Source of the DNA: Rhodopirellula sp.
GTDB lineage: Bacteria > Planctomycetota > Planctomycetia > Pirellulales > Thermoguttaceae
Direction of reading: 5' to 3'
Length of the DNA stretch: 64,000 nucleotides
Assembly: GCA_012728855.1 (NCBI GenBank)
Contig: JAAYEH010000433.1
Location: 1-64,000, forward strand
The notes beneath the pieces are model-generated. The model made no database searches. It had not been told where the DNA came from and saw only the letters and a list, made by a program, of their open reading frames with translations. A program made the translations under genes and the position numbers. Below are positions 17,815 to 27,179 of this stretch, piece by piece (within the stretch, counting starts at the first letter, position 1; each line of letters begins with the position of its first letter).

Positions 17815-19116
17815 ATGCCCGAAATTCAAGCTTTCCGTGCCGTCCGCTACGACCTGGGCCATGTCGGTTCGCTCAGCGACGTCGTCGCGCCGCCTTACGA
17901 CGTGATCGGTCCCGAGTTGCAGGAGCAGCTCTACAGACGGCATCCCTGCAATGTCGTCCGGCTTATTCTCAACCGCATGGAACCGGGCGACGACGAGACC
18001 AACAATCGCTACAGCCGCGCCGCACGCTTTCTGAAGAACTGGCAGAAAGAGGGAGTGCTCTATCCCGAGGCCGACCCGGCCCTCTACGTCTACCACCAGG
18101 TCTTTTCGGTCGAGGGCGCCCAGTACACCCGCCGCGGCTTCATGGCCCGCATGAAGCTGCACCGATTTGGCGAAGGCGTGGTCTTCCCGCACGAAGAGAC
18201 GCTCCGCGGTCCCAAGATCGACCGGTTGATGCTCACCGCCGTCTGCAAGGTGAATCTCAGCCAGATCTTCGGCCTCTATCCCGATCCGGAGTACCGCACG
18301 CAGACGATCCTCGAGCAAGCGATTGCCGGGGCGACTCCGCTGGAAGCGACGGACCATTTGGGCGTGGTCCACCGCATGTGGCCCGTGACCGACGTCGCAA
18401 CGATCGCCGAAGTCGCGGGTGCGATCGGTTCCAAACCGGTCTTCATCGCCGACGGACATCACCGCTACGAAACGGCCTGCGACTACCGCGACCAGATCTT
18501 CGACGCCGGAATGCTCACGCCTGACCACCCGGCCCGATACGTTTTGACCATGTTCGTTGCCATGGAGGATCCCGGTCTCGCCGTTCTGCCCACCCATCGA
18601 CTCTTCCGGAAGCTGCCGGAGATGTCTGCCGAAGAGTTGGCTGGCAAGCTCGGCGACTGCTTCACGACCCGAAATGCGGGCTACGGTCCGGACCAGGCCC
18701 AGACCGTATGGGAAGACATCGAGACCGGTGGGAACCAGGGTGCCCTCGGTTTGTATACCCGCAAGGACCAGCAATGGACAATCGCGACGATTACCGACGC
18801 CGGACGGGCGAAAATGGCCGCCGTGGCGGCCGACCGTAGCGACGACTGGCGTGGCCTGGGCGTCGCCATCCTGCACCGCCTGCTCATCGACTCGCTTCTC
18901 TCGCCGCCCGAATCGCCCGAGCCCAAGTACGTCCACCTCGTCAATGAAGTGGTCGACGGGCTGCGTTCGGGCGACTATCCTCTGGCGGCTCTGGTCATGC
19001 CGGCCACGGTCGATCACATCCGAGCGATCAGTCTTCAGGGCGAACGCATGCCGGCGAAGAGCACCTACTTCTACCCCAAGCTACTCAGCGGCTTGGTCAT
19101 CAATCCGCTCGAATAG
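17815..19116 (+). CDS. DUF1015 family protein
   Basis: A 433-residue soluble protein opening with MPEIQAFRAVRYD and DVVAPPYDVI, the hallmark of DUF1015 (an uncharacterised family often near serine or one-carbon metabolism genes). Further conserved pieces are HPCNVVRLILNR, FPHEETLRGPKIDR and the central FIADGHHRYETACDYR. No catalytic role is established for the family, but the conserved DGHHRYE stretch suggests an active site. Its position after ahcY, separated only by a hairpin, may indicate co-transcription. Confidence 0.9.
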   Translation: MPEIQAFRAVRYDLGHVGSLSDVVAPPYDVIGPELQEQLYRRHPCNVVRLILNRMEPGDDETNNRYSRAARFLKNWQKEGVLYPEADPALYVYHQVFSVEGAQYTRRGFMARMKLHRFGEGVVFPHEETLRGPKIDRLMLTAVCKVNLSQIFGLYPDPEYRTQTILEQAIAGATPLEATDHLGVVHRMWPVTDVATIAEVAGAIGSKPVFIADGHHRYETACDYRDQIFDAGMLTPDHPARYVLTMFVAMEDPGLAVLPTHRLFRKLPEMSAEELAGKLGDCFTTRNAGYGPDQAQTVWEDIETGGNQGALGLYTRKDQQWTIATITDAGRAKMAAVAADRSDDWRGLGVAILHRLLIDSLLSPPESPEPKYVHLVNEVVDGLRSGDYPLAALVMPATVDHIRAISLQGERMPAKSTYFYPKLLSGLVINPLE

Positions 19117-19224
19117 CTCGCAGCGGGTCCGGAAGTCTTCCTGTCTACCATCGCAAGAGGCGCCCGCAGCTTCGCGCCGCCACCCTGCGTACGCTACCCG
19201 CTACCGATCCCGTCGATTCCGTCA

Positions 19225-19240
19225 TGTTTCACGTGAAACC
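19225..19240. promoter_or_regulatory. parS centromere site 1
   Basis: TGTTTCACGTGAAACC matches the near-universal chromosomal parS 16-mer (TGTTTCACGTGAAACA) at 15 of 16 positions. ParB should bind and spread from it. It lies about 260 bases before parA. Confidence 0.9.
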
Positions 19241-19355
19241 CGACCATGTCGCCTACGAGTTTCGCGCAGAATTGGCCGCCTCTGCCCATTCCCCACTCGC
19301 ACCGTCTGCGTAAACAGCGTATTCCACCCAAGGCAGGCAATTCACGTCGATTTGT

Positions 19356-19371
19356 CGTTTCACGTGAAACA
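19356..19371. promoter_or_regulatory. parS centromere site 2
   Basis: CGTTTCACGTGAAACA matches the parS consensus at 15 of 16 positions, with the mismatch at the opposite end from site 1. The two sites are 131 bases apart, both upstream of parA, so ParB binding here may also autoregulate the operon. Confidence 0.9.
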
Positions 19372-19485
19372 TGCCACGAATGACAAATGACGAATGACAA
19401 ATCACCCATTTCCGATTTCCGCCCCACCCGCTAAAATCGGCACCGCGCACTGACGCGCACCGACGACCTGGCAAGGAGGCCTCGT

Positions 19486-20229
19486 GTGGGTCGGACCCTC
19501 TGTGTAGTCAACCAGAAAGGTGGCGTGGGCAAGACGACCACGGCCGTCAACCTCGCCGTGGCGCTGGCCAAGGCCGGTTGCCACGTCCTGTTGGTCGACT
19601 TGGATCCGCAGTGCAACGCCACCACCGGGCTGGGCCAGGAGCCAACCCACCAGCATCCGCTGGTCGCCGGCAGACCGCTGAAGCAGTCGGTCGTCTCACT
19701 CGACACCGCCCGCTTGGAGGTATTGCCGGGCAGTCGCAGTTTCCGCGACGTTGACCTCATGGCCCGTGCCGACGGCAATCAGGCCGCGCGGCTACGGCAT
19801 CACCTCACCAGCAGTCTCACCTCGTACGACTTTGTGCTCATCGACTGCCCGCCCTCGCTCGGACAACTTACACGGATCGCGCTGGCCAGTTCCACCGAAG
19901 TGCTGATGCCAATCCAGTGCGAGTATTTCGCCATGGAGGGCTTGGCGCAAATGATCGAGGTGATTCGGGAGGTGATCGAGGAAAAACACTCCTTGCAGTT
20001 CGGCGGTATTGTGCTGACGATGTACGACCACAACCTGGAACTCACCCGGGAGGTGGAAGAAGAGGTTCGCGAGTTTTTCGGGGATATCGTCTACCGGACG
20101 GTCATCCCGCGCGACGTGGCGGTCGCCGAGTCGCCCAGCCACGGTTTATCGGTCATTGATTACGCACCCCGGGCACGCGGCGCCCGAGCGTATGTTGAAC
20201 TCTCGATGGAGGTACTTGAACGTGACTAA
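19486..20229 (+). CDS. parA: Chromosome partitioning ATPase ParA (Soj)
   Basis: A 247-residue deviant-Walker ATPase that drives chromosome segregation together with ParB and parS. It has the deviant Walker A NQKGGVGKTTTAVNLA near the N-terminus, Walker A' VDLDPQCNATTGLG, and Walker B FVLIDCPPSLG, plus the conserved EYFAMEGLAQ. The start is a GTG preceded by AAGGAGG at 19473-19479, six bases away, an unusually strong site for this window. An overlapping GTG at 19484 is out of frame. The 3' end overlaps parB by 8 bases, so the two are translationally coupled. Confidence 0.95.
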   Translation: MGRTLCVVNQKGGVGKTTTAVNLAVALAKAGCHVLLVDLDPQCNATTGLGQEPTHQHPLVAGRPLKQSVVSLDTARLEVLPGSRSFRDVDLMARADGNQAARLRHHLTSSLTSYDFVLIDCPPSLGQLTRIALASSTEVLMPIQCEYFAMEGLAQMIEVIREVIEEKHSLQFGGIVLTMYDHNLELTREVEEEVREFFGDIVYRTVIPRDVAVAESPSHGLSVIDYAPRARGARAYVELSMEVLERD

Positions 20230-21250
20230 AGAACGACGCTTGGGGCGTGGATTGGAGGCTCTCCTGAGCCGTGCCGGCACGGGAACCCCGCCAACCGGTA
20301 CACCTTCGCCTCAGCCGTGGAGCCACCCTCAACACGAATCCCCCGACTCCGCCGCACCGTCAGCGCCGCTGGCGGATTCCGCCCTGCCCGCCGAACGCGT
20401 TGCGGCGACTTCGGCACCGACGCATCCGTTGCGCCTGAAGACCGCTTTGATCGACAGCAATCCGTTCCAGCCCCGCCAGGACTTCGACGAGGCCGAACTC
20501 GATGAACTCGCCGGCAGTATGCGGAGCCACGGACTGCTGCAACCAGTCGTAGTCCGGCGCATCGCCGACCGCTATCAGCTTGTCGCCGGCGAACGGCGGC
20601 TCCGCGCCGCCGGCCGAGCCGGATGGGAAGACGTGCCGGTCCAGGTCATCGAGGCCGACGACCGCCAGATGGCCGAACTGGCCATTATCGAGAACGTACA
20701 ACGAAAGGATCTCAACGCCTTGGAAAAGGCCGGTTCGTTCCAACGCTACTTGCAGCAATACGGATGCACCCAGGAAGAACTGGCCCGCCGTCTCAACCTC
20801 GATCGATCGACGATCGCCAACCTCATCCGGTTGCTCGAGTTGCCCGACGCGGTTCAGGATTCCGTCCGCCAAGGCAAAGTCACTCAGGGCCACGCAAGAG
20901 CCTTGCTGCCGTTGGGCGATGAACGGGAGCAGGTCGACTTTTGTCGCCGGATCCTGGACGAGGGGCTGAGCGTTCGTCAGACGGAGGCTCTCGTCCAAGA
21001 TGCGATTGCCGAAGCCGATGCCGAGCCGCTGAGCCTCGTGGGAAGGGACGGCATCCGAACCCGCCGCCAGGGGAGTGAGCATACCGCCGCACTCGAGCAG
21101 GAGTTTCGCGCTGCTCTTGGGCTGAAGGTCAAGCTCACCCACAACGCAGGTGGGCGCGGCAAGTTGGTGATCCATTTTGCCAGCCACGATGACTTCGATC
21201 GTCTCCACGAGTATCTTTGCGGGGCGATGCCCATTGCTCGCGTCGGATGA
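20222..21250 (+). CDS. parB: Chromosome partitioning protein ParB
   Basis: A 342-residue parS-binding CTPase clamp. It starts TKERRLGRGLEALLS at a GTG inside the end of parA, the standard ParB opening. An unstructured linker (about residues 20-75) leads to the N-terminal CTP-binding domain with NPFQPRQ and the box AGERRLRAA, then AELAIIENVQRKDLNALE. The helix-turn-helix is QEELARRLNLDRSTIANLIRLLEL, and the C-terminal part holds a dimerisation segment. The two parS sites upstream of parA make this the chromosomal segregation operon. Confidence 0.95.
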   Translation: MTKERRLGRGLEALLSRAGTGTPPTGTPSPQPWSHPQHESPDSAAPSAPLADSALPAERVAATSAPTHPLRLKTALIDSNPFQPRQDFDEAELDELAGSMRSHGLLQPVVVRRIADRYQLVAGERRLRAAGRAGWEDVPVQVIEADDRQMAELAIIENVQRKDLNALEKAGSFQRYLQQYGCTQEELARRLNLDRSTIANLIRLLELPDAVQDSVRQGKVTQGHARALLPLGDEREQVDFCRRILDEGLSVRQTEALVQDAIAEADAEPLSLVGRDGIRTRRQGSEHTAALEQEFRAALGLKVKLTHNAGGRGKLVIHFASHDDFDRLHEYLCGAMPIARVG

Positions 21251-21388
21251 TCCGCGGGCGGCCGATGATTCTGGCGCCCGCGCGGGGCAATCCCACCGGG
21301 GGCCCCTCCGCACGCCGATTGCCAATTACCGTTGCGGACGTTACCATGATGTTTGCAGCCCCCCTGGCGAATTCCCGGGCGGCTAGTT

Positions 21389-21463
21389 CGGGGCGTGGCG
21401 CAGTCTGGTTAGCGCGCCTGCTTTGGGAGCAGGAAGTCGGAGGTTCGAATCCTCTCGCCCCGA
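21389..21463 (+). tRNA. tRNA-Pro (anticodon TGG)
   Basis: The acceptor stem CGGGGCG (21389-21395) pairs with CGCCCCG (21456-21462), with discriminator A at 21463. The D-arm GCGCAGTCTGGTTAGCGC and the T-arm GGAGG-TTCGAAT-CCTCT are standard. The anticodon stem CCTGC/GCAGG encloses the loop TTTGGGA with anticodon TGG, reading proline codons CCN. CCA is not encoded. Confidence 0.95.
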
Positions 21464-21470
21464 CATCGGA

Positions 21471-21510
21471 AAGTCCTGTCGCAACAACAAGTTGCGGCAG
21501 GACTTTTCTT
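21471..21510 (+). terminator. Intrinsic terminator of tRNA-Pro
   Basis: Fifteen-base arms (21471-21485 and 21491-21505) pair with one G-U, around the loop AACAA, and the right side runs into TTTTCTT. It starts eight bases after the tRNA, exactly where a terminator is expected. Confidence 0.85.
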
Positions 21511-21519
21511 GTAGGTATT

Positions 21520-21620
21520 GGCCTGGTTCAAGAAACGGGGACTGGCTCCGAGCCAAATAGCTTCTGCCGGCGAAAAACACGGCTCGGCGAGGTGCCTGTC
21601 CCCGTTTCTTGAACCAGGCC
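21520..21620. repeat. REP/MITE-like palindrome A (GGGGACAGG family)
   Basis: Outer arms GGCCTGGTTCAAGAAACGGG (from 21520) and its complement ending at 21620 pair perfectly. They continue into the cores GGGGACTGGCTCC (left) and GGGGACAGGCACC (right arm read in reverse complement). The arms differ at the same two bases as in palindrome C at 44390-44475. The loop is about 26 bases. It carries no gene. Confidence 0.75.
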
Positions 21621-21679
21621 TGAACCTTCGAGGGTTTGGGAGTGGAGAAGCCGGCGGCAGACCTTGGTTCTCCCGCCCG

Positions 21680-23038
21680 TTACACCTCGTTGGGCACCAG
21701 GTAAGGCTCGCGGTAATTGCGGGTGAGCCGTTGGTCGGCATCGGCGTCGTCGACAAAACGTTCCTTCGCCGGGTCGAACTGGAGCGTCCGACCGGTGGCG
21801 TAGGCGATATTCGCCAGGTGGCACAGCGCGGCCGACTTGTGTCCCTCTTCGATATCGGAATAAAGATCGGCGGCGTTTCGGTTGCGAACCGCCTTGATCC
21901 AGTTCTGGAACTGATCGACGTCCATCATCGGCGCGCCGGGAACCGAATCGCTCGGCCCGGGTTTGCGCTCGCAGCCAAGGAAGGTGTAGTAGCTCGAGTA
22001 GTCGGGGATGATCATGTAGCCCTCGGTGCCGAGGAAGATCACGCCTACCACGTTCCGCTGATCGACAAAAGGGTACTTGATGCCCATGCCCGCTTCATCG
22101 TTGGTCATCCAGTTGCGGGTTTCAAACTGCACGAGGATCCGCCGGTCAGCGAACTGCGCGGCGAAGAGTTGATTGCCGGGCGTGTCTTCGTCGTCATCGT
22201 GGACAAGACTGCCGCCCATCGACTGGACGCGGGTCGGGTGCGTTTCGAGATCGAGCCCCCAGCGGATGATGTCCAACTGGTGAACGCCTTGGTCGCCGAT
22301 CTCCCCGTTGCCGTAGTCCTTCAAGAAGCGCCAGCGATGGACGGCCAACTTGTTGTAGGGAGCCTGCTGGGCCGGACCGAGCCAGAGATCCCAGTTCATG
22401 CCCGGCGGCACCGGGCCGATGTCGTTGCGACCGCCGGCGCGGAGCTTGAAGGCAATGCCGCGGGCCATGTACACGCGGCCGATCACCCCCGCCTTGAGCT
22501 TCTCAATGCCCTCTCGGATCTTCGGGCTGGATCGGCATTGTGTACCGGTCTGCACCATGCGGCCGTATTTCCGCGCGGCCTCGACCATCTTGCGGCCCTC
22601 AAAGACATTGTGCGAGGCGGGCTTCTCCACGTAGACATCCTTGCCTGCCTGGCAGGCCCAAATGGTCTGCAGCGCGTGCCAGTGATTGGGCGAGGCCAAG
22701 GCGACCGCATCAATCGACTTGTCGTCCAGGAGCTTGCGGTAGTCGACATAGAGGAGCGGTTTCTTGCCGGATGCCTTCTCTCTTTCCTCCGCCGTGGCGG
22801 CCATGCGATTTTCGTCGCAATCGCATAGTGCGGCGATTTCGACATTCTCGGATGCCATTTGCTGCAGCGCATCACAGTGAGAGCGACGTCCCCGACCGCC
22901 CAGCCCTACCACCGCCACGCGGATCCGAGCATTGGGGCTCTGCTGCGCGTTGGCGACTGCCGGCGCCGCCAGGGCCACTGCCCCGGCAACGGCTGCGGAG
23001 GTCTTCAGAAAGTCGCGTCGGTGACTGGGGTGCATCAT
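21680..23038 (-). CDS. Gfo/Idh/MocA family oxidoreductase, secreted
   Basis: A 452-residue NAD(P)-dependent oxidoreductase with a Tat-type leader (HRRDFLKTSAAVAGAVALA), as usual for planctomycete members. The Rossmann motif is VAVVGLGGRGRRSH. The conserved EKP motif is YVEKPASHNVFEG, and DQGVHQLDIIRWGL carries the active-site Asp/His region. AGGAG lies four bases before the first of two adjacent ATGs (23038, 23035). It probably acts on a sugar or inositol derivative in the periplasm. It faces the GH20-like and frameshifted glycosidase genes upstream on the same strand, consistent with glycan use, but the exact substrate is unknown. Confidence 0.9.
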   Translation of the reverse strand: MMHPSHRRDFLKTSAAVAGAVALAAPAVANAQQSPNARIRVAVVGLGGRGRRSHCDALQQMASENVEIAALCDCDENRMAATAEEREKASGKKPLLYVDYRKLLDDKSIDAVALASPNHWHALQTIWACQAGKDVYVEKPASHNVFEGRKMVEAARKYGRMVQTGTQCRSSPKIREGIEKLKAGVIGRVYMARGIAFKLRAGGRNDIGPVPPGMNWDLWLGPAQQAPYNKLAVHRWRFLKDYGNGEIGDQGVHQLDIIRWGLDLETHPTRVQSMGGSLVHDDDEDTPGNQLFAAQFADRRILVQFETRNWMTNDEAGMGIKYPFVDQRNVVGVIFLGTEGYMIIPDYSSYYTFLGCERKPGPSDSVPGAPMMDVDQFQNWIKAVRNRNAADLYSDIEEGHKSAALCHLANIAYATGRTLQFDPAKERFVDDADADQRLTRNYREPYLVPNEV

Positions 23039-23186
23039 CGGTCTCCTGATCTGGAATTGGGTGACAGCCGTCCATGGTAACACGGCGAAACGTCCGACAA
23101 TAGTTCCTCCGCCGATGCTGACTGACTTTGCCGACAGGCGGCGTAAACGCATTCGATGGGCATCCCTCCTTTATTTGTGGGTTCAT

Positions 23187-24355
23187 TCATTTTCTGCCGG
23201 AACCCCCATCACTTTCAGGATAGAATTCGCGGATCAGCCGGATCGCATCGCGAGCCGTATGCATGAACGAGTAGCCACCCTCCTCCGGAAGATGCTCCGC
23301 GGGCAACTTATACCAGGATTGGATGGTGAAACAGTCGGGGAACACGCCATCCTGACGCAACCGCCGGATGTAGGCCAGCGTCTGGTCTTCGCCCCTGCGC
23401 GGGTATTCCAGCACCGCCGCGCCGCGGCCCGCGCCGGCCACGTCGGTCGGCACGGTGTCGAAGTAAATGCCGTCGTAGCCCTCGCACAGTCTCTCTGCCC
23501 AAACGGCCGACATGAACTCCTGATAGGCTGGGTGGCCAATATTGATGACGAAATCGTCCCGCGGCGGCCCCCAGAAGTAGATGGGGATGCGGGCTTGCCG
23601 CGGTTCGCGGGCGGTGGCCTTGGGGTTGGCGAGATCGGCAGCTTCGCCGTCGTCGATGCGGCCGTCGCCGTTGCGGTCATTGGCCGGATCCCAGCCGGGG
23701 CAGAGTCGTGTTTCGCGGGGGTTGGCCGCGCGCTCCGCGCCTACGTGGAGGGTGACTTTCGTGTCCGCCGCGAAGTGGCAGAACATCTCTTCGAGGATGC
23801 CTTCCTTCGTCAGTCCTGTTGATACGCAGTAGTCGGCCAAGGCCGCGGCCTTGCCATCGAGTGGCCGGCCGGTAGTCGGATGCGGCACCACGAGGGTGCA
23901 GATGAGCCCATACTGTGTCGCGAGCACGCCGTCTCTCAGTTCCTTGGCCTCCTTACGGAAGGAGAGGTCGAGCCAGTCGCGAGCGAACTGGGCGTTGCCC
24001 GCGAAGTTGATGAAAGTGCGGATCGTGGGGAGGTGGTGCGGCATGGGCTGCACGTTCAGGCGAAACGTTTGCGTCGCCGCCGGCGGCAGGGGCTGCCGCT
24101 GTGCGTCCCACACGCGCACCGTCCAGTGGTACGTCACGCCGTTGTCGAGCGGCGGGCCGGCGTTTCCCAGGAGAACTCCGGGCAGGGGTCGGGCACGTCA
24201 TGCGGGTTGATTCGCCACTCGCAGCGAAGGCCGGCCAGTTGGTAAGACGCGGCAAGAGCGTGAGAGGAAGGTGACCCCAGGGGCACGTCTCCGAAGCCGG
24301 CCGCAGCCATAGCCGTAAACAGCAGGAGCATCCGCAGACAAAGCATCACGATCAT
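23187..24355 (-). pseudogene. Putative secreted glycosidase, frameshifted and internally shortened
   Basis: Two frames together make one protein. The first (24355 to about 24140) carries a signal peptide and the segment LRCEWRINPHDVPDPCPEFSWE, typical of the N-terminal domain of rhamnosidase-like planctomycete enzymes. The second (24137-23187, 316 residues) begins TYHWTVRVWDA, the end of the same domain type, and continues into a TIM-barrel-like region (GYDGIYFDTVP). It includes an EF-hand/dockerin-like calcium loop DRNGDGRIDDGE. About 60 residues expected between SWE and TYHW are missing and the frame changes there. This is either a true deletion or a sequencing error at a repetitive GC-rich site. 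Confidence 0.6.
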
Positions 24356-24402
24356 GTCAACGGCTCCTATGAGCACGAAAGGCATAGACTCCAACACAAA
24401 CG

Positions 24403-24525
24403 GTAACCGTTCACGGGGCGGGGAGGAAGGGGACAGGTCCACGTTTTCGGGCAACGTCTTTGTCGCCAAAGCGCATCAATCGGCCGAAAAATGGACCAGT
24501 CCCCGGCCGCCCCGTGAACGATTAC
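24403..24525. repeat. REP/MITE-like palindrome B (GGGGACAGG family)
   Basis: Left arm 24403-24450 and right arm 24484-24525 are complementary, with matching outer sequences (GTAACCGTTCACGGGGCGG against its complement). The cores are GGGGACAGGTCC (left) and GGGGACTGGTCC (right arm, reverse complement), again differing A against T at the fourth base after GGGG. It lies between the starts and ends of two minus-strand genes. Confidence 0.75.
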
Positions 24526-24554
24526 CGCAAACGTAGCCTCGCAATCCAAGACGT

Positions 24555-27179
24555 CTACCGCGACACCGCCGCGGTGACGGCCACCACGCGCAAGCCCGTT
24601 TGCAGCACCAGGACCGACGGCTCGAATACCAATTCACGCACGCTTTTCTCGGGGTGCGGATTGGTCCAAGGCAGCACCATCGCACGCACCGGATTCTGAA
24701 TCAGCCAGGCCGGGCCGCCCTGGCGCGTGGGCAGTGCGTCGGCGGCAGGAATGGCTTCGCAGCCGTAACGCACGGGCAGGTGCTCGACGGCACCGTCGTC
24801 GTAGCGGACCTCCCACTTGCCCAGCGGTGCATCGGCGGTGGCGGTGCGCTCGGTGTTGGCGGCCAAGTAGAGCGCTGTCACCCGTGTGCCGATGGGATAG
24901 GTAACGCGGCGCTCGCGGAGGGCCTGAGCCAGGTCGAACCGCTCGCCCCCCTGGTCGACGACCAGACTCACCGGATCTCCCGCCTTGAGGCCGCCGAGCG
25001 CGTCAAAGCCGAGCCGGCTTTCGCCGGCGTGGGCGGAGAGGACGAACCCATCGGGCGGAATGGCCATATTGCCTCGCCCCGCTTGCACGTCCGTCACCTT
25101 GCCATCGCTCACCGCCACTTCGACCCCGTGCTCGTTGGCGCCAGTGCGGCCATCGCGGTAGCCGGCATGGTAGAGCACCAGGCAGTCGGCTTCGCGCGGC
25201 CCGTTCTCGACGTTGGGCCGCATCAACCGACCGTTGGGCAAACGGATCAGCAACTGAATCGGCGCGAGCCCTCCGATCCACCTGCCCCCGGCGTCGAGCA
25301 CCGCAACGCGGTCCCCGCGGCGCAGCGATTCGATCCGCCGGAACTTCGCCGGCCGATTGCCCTGGTGGGCTGAGAGCACGAACCCGCCTGGCGGGATAGC
25401 GTTGTCCTGCCGGCGATACCCGCGGACATCGAGCACCTCTCCCTCGGCCGATACGATCGCCTCGACGCCGTAGATATTGGTCTCCGTGGACGTGTGCGGC
25501 GCCGCGTAAAGAATGAGCTGGCTTTCGCCACGACTGGTGTTGACGCCGTCGAGTGTCAGCGGACCGCCGGGCAGGACGACCGTTGCCGCGCCGGTCGTGT
25601 CGGTGAGCGGACGGAAACGGTCGGCGAGCGGCGGTATCATTACTGGCTGGTCGGTGCAGAGCGGCACTCCCTCGTGCTGCTCGATCTCGGCGGCCTCGGC
25701 CGGCGGCCAGGCCAGCGGTTGGGGTGCTTGCGGCGTCAGACGCAGCGCCGCAGCGCCGGGGAAGATCACATCGCGGCGGCCCCACAGCACCGCGTTGGTG
25801 GCTCGTTGCGCCGCCGCGATGAGTTGCGGCTCGGGCATCACCGTATCGGGCGCCGGCGCCGGGTTCCACGCCGCCTGAGCGTAGAGGGCGGTAACGGGGC
25901 TGTACATCGGGGAGGCGAATACTCGCGGCGGACCGCTCCACAATGTGCCCATGGTCGGCACCTTGCGGGCCTGAGCATAGCGGACCAGCGAAAACGGCGT
26001 TTTCCACGGGCTGGCCCAGACGCAGAATCCCTGCTGCCGCAGCCAGTCGAGTGCCGGATAGGCCGCGTGGGAGTCGTAGAACCAGTAATCGAGGATCACG
26101 TCCTTGGGGATTAGCTCCAGCGCCGCTGCCGTATTCTGCGGCGGCCCGCCGTTGGCCGGACCGATTGGCCCGCCGAGCCGGTCGGCCAAAGTGGGGGCCA
26201 TGAGCATGTCGTGCCAGATGACCAACTTGACGCCGCGGGCCTTGAGATGATCGTTGACTCGCTGAATGTGCCGCGCGATCAGCGCCGTCACGTCTTCGTT
26301 CTGTTTCGAGAGCCAGGTGAACAGTTCCCAAGCCTCATCCATCCCCGCGTGGAAGTACTCGATCGGTCCGTAGACTTCGAGCATTTCGTCGAGGATCGGG
26401 TAGACGAACTTCTCGTAGGCCTCGTCGCTGCGCACGTCGATGCCGCCGTGCTGGGTGTATGGCGGCTTCCGGTAGGCGCGGTCGAGATGGCCGAGCAGGT
26501 TCAAATAGCCGATCGGCTTCAGCCCGAGGCTGCGGCCGTAGTCGATGATCCCGCGCGCCTCCGTCTTGCTGAACCTGCCGCCGGTGGCAATCGACGGATC
26601 GAAGTCGAGCACCACCTGGGGGCCGAATTCGAGCGCGACGGAGGTCACCCTGTGGCGAGCGAGCAGCTTGAGGTTGCGTTTGAAGTCGTCAACGGTCCCG
26701 CCGTAAGCCCCCTGGATCATGAAGGCCCGCTCGGATGTCTCGGGCCAGTCGCGGAGGTGCGGCACGTCCACCTTCCAGCCGTCGCCGGCGCGGCGGGCGT
26801 GCTCAAGCAGCGTCGACAAGGTATGCACGGCCCAGAAGGCGCCCTGTTCGTCGTGCGCTCGCAAGACCAGGCCGCGCTGGCCCGGTTCAAGGGCAAACTC
26901 CTCACCGTGGGGCAAGGCATCGGGCGCCGGCTCGAGGCGGATCGCCGTGCCGCCCTCACCGAGCGCATCGGCGCCGAACAGCGTGCGCAACTCGCGCCGC
27001 AGCAGCGCGGCCGGCGCGCCGAACTCCGCCGGCGCGACGACGGCCAGCGGCGGATGCAGCCGAGTGGTCGCCGCGGTTTCGGCGAAACGAGGTTGAGGCC
27101 AGATCAGCGACAGGGCGAAGGCAAGGGTGACAGGGGGCACGGTTGTGTCTCCGGGTGATGTGCCGGCTGATGTTGCCAT
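24555..27179 (-). CDS. GH20-like beta-hexosaminidase family protein, secreted
   Basis: An 874-residue exported protein (signal peptide around VTLAFALSLIWPQPRFA). The N-terminal 130 residues resemble the GH20 supporting domain (LRRELRTLFGAD, VLRAHDEQGAFWAVHTLSTLL). The barrel domain has RAFMIQGAYGG, the strand LKPIGYLNLLGH, and the Asp-Glu pair in EYFHAGMDEAWEL near residue 280, the catalytic position in GH20. The C-terminal half (about residues 480-860) holds two further beta-rich segments, each with a copy of PP-GFVLSAHxG, a duplicated domain. It probably releases N-acetylhexosamines or related sugars outside the cytoplasm. The start at ATG 27179 gives a normal signal peptide. Confidence 0.75.
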   Translation of the reverse strand: MATSAGTSPGDTTVPPVTLAFALSLIWPQPRFAETAATTRLHPPLAVVAPAEFGAPAALLRRELRTLFGADALGEGGTAIRLEPAPDALPHGEEFALEPGQRGLVLRAHDEQGAFWAVHTLSTLLEHARRAGDGWKVDVPHLRDWPETSERAFMIQGAYGGTVDDFKRNLKLLARHRVTSVALEFGPQVVLDFDPSIATGGRFSKTEARGIIDYGRSLGLKPIGYLNLLGHLDRAYRKPPYTQHGGIDVRSDEAYEKFVYPILDEMLEVYGPIEYFHAGMDEAWELFTWLSKQNEDVTALIARHIQRVNDHLKARGVKLVIWHDMLMAPTLADRLGGPIGPANGGPPQNTAAALELIPKDVILDYWFYDSHAAYPALDWLRQQGFCVWASPWKTPFSLVRYAQARKVPTMGTLWSGPPRVFASPMYSPVTALYAQAAWNPAPAPDTVMPEPQLIAAAQRATNAVLWGRRDVIFPGAAALRLTPQAPQPLAWPPAEAAEIEQHEGVPLCTDQPVMIPPLADRFRPLTDTTGAATVVLPGGPLTLDGVNTSRGESQLILYAAPHTSTETNIYGVEAIVSAEGEVLDVRGYRRQDNAIPPGGFVLSAHQGNRPAKFRRIESLRRGDRVAVLDAGGRWIGGLAPIQLLIRLPNGRLMRPNVENGPREADCLVLYHAGYRDGRTGANEHGVEVAVSDGKVTDVQAGRGNMAIPPDGFVLSAHAGESRLGFDALGGLKAGDPVSLVVDQGGERFDLAQALRERRVTYPIGTRVTALYLAANTERTATADAPLGKWEVRYDDGAVEHLPVRYGCEAIPAADALPTRQGGPAWLIQNPVRAMVLPWTNPHPEKSVRELVFEPSVLVLQTGLRVVAVTAAVSR

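Noticed and set aside
17773-19017. 414-codon open frame on the minus strand
   Set aside because: It lies entirely opposite the DUF1015 gene, and the protein has no domain pattern; long antisense frames are expected at this GC content.
21518-22828. 436-codon open frame on the plus strand
   Set aside because: Opposite the Gfo/Idh/MocA gene and reading through palindrome A; composition is that of an antisense frame.
25003-26331. 442-codon open frame in a second minus-strand phase
   Set aside because: Overlaps the GH20-like gene in the same direction but another phase, and is arginine-rich without motifs.
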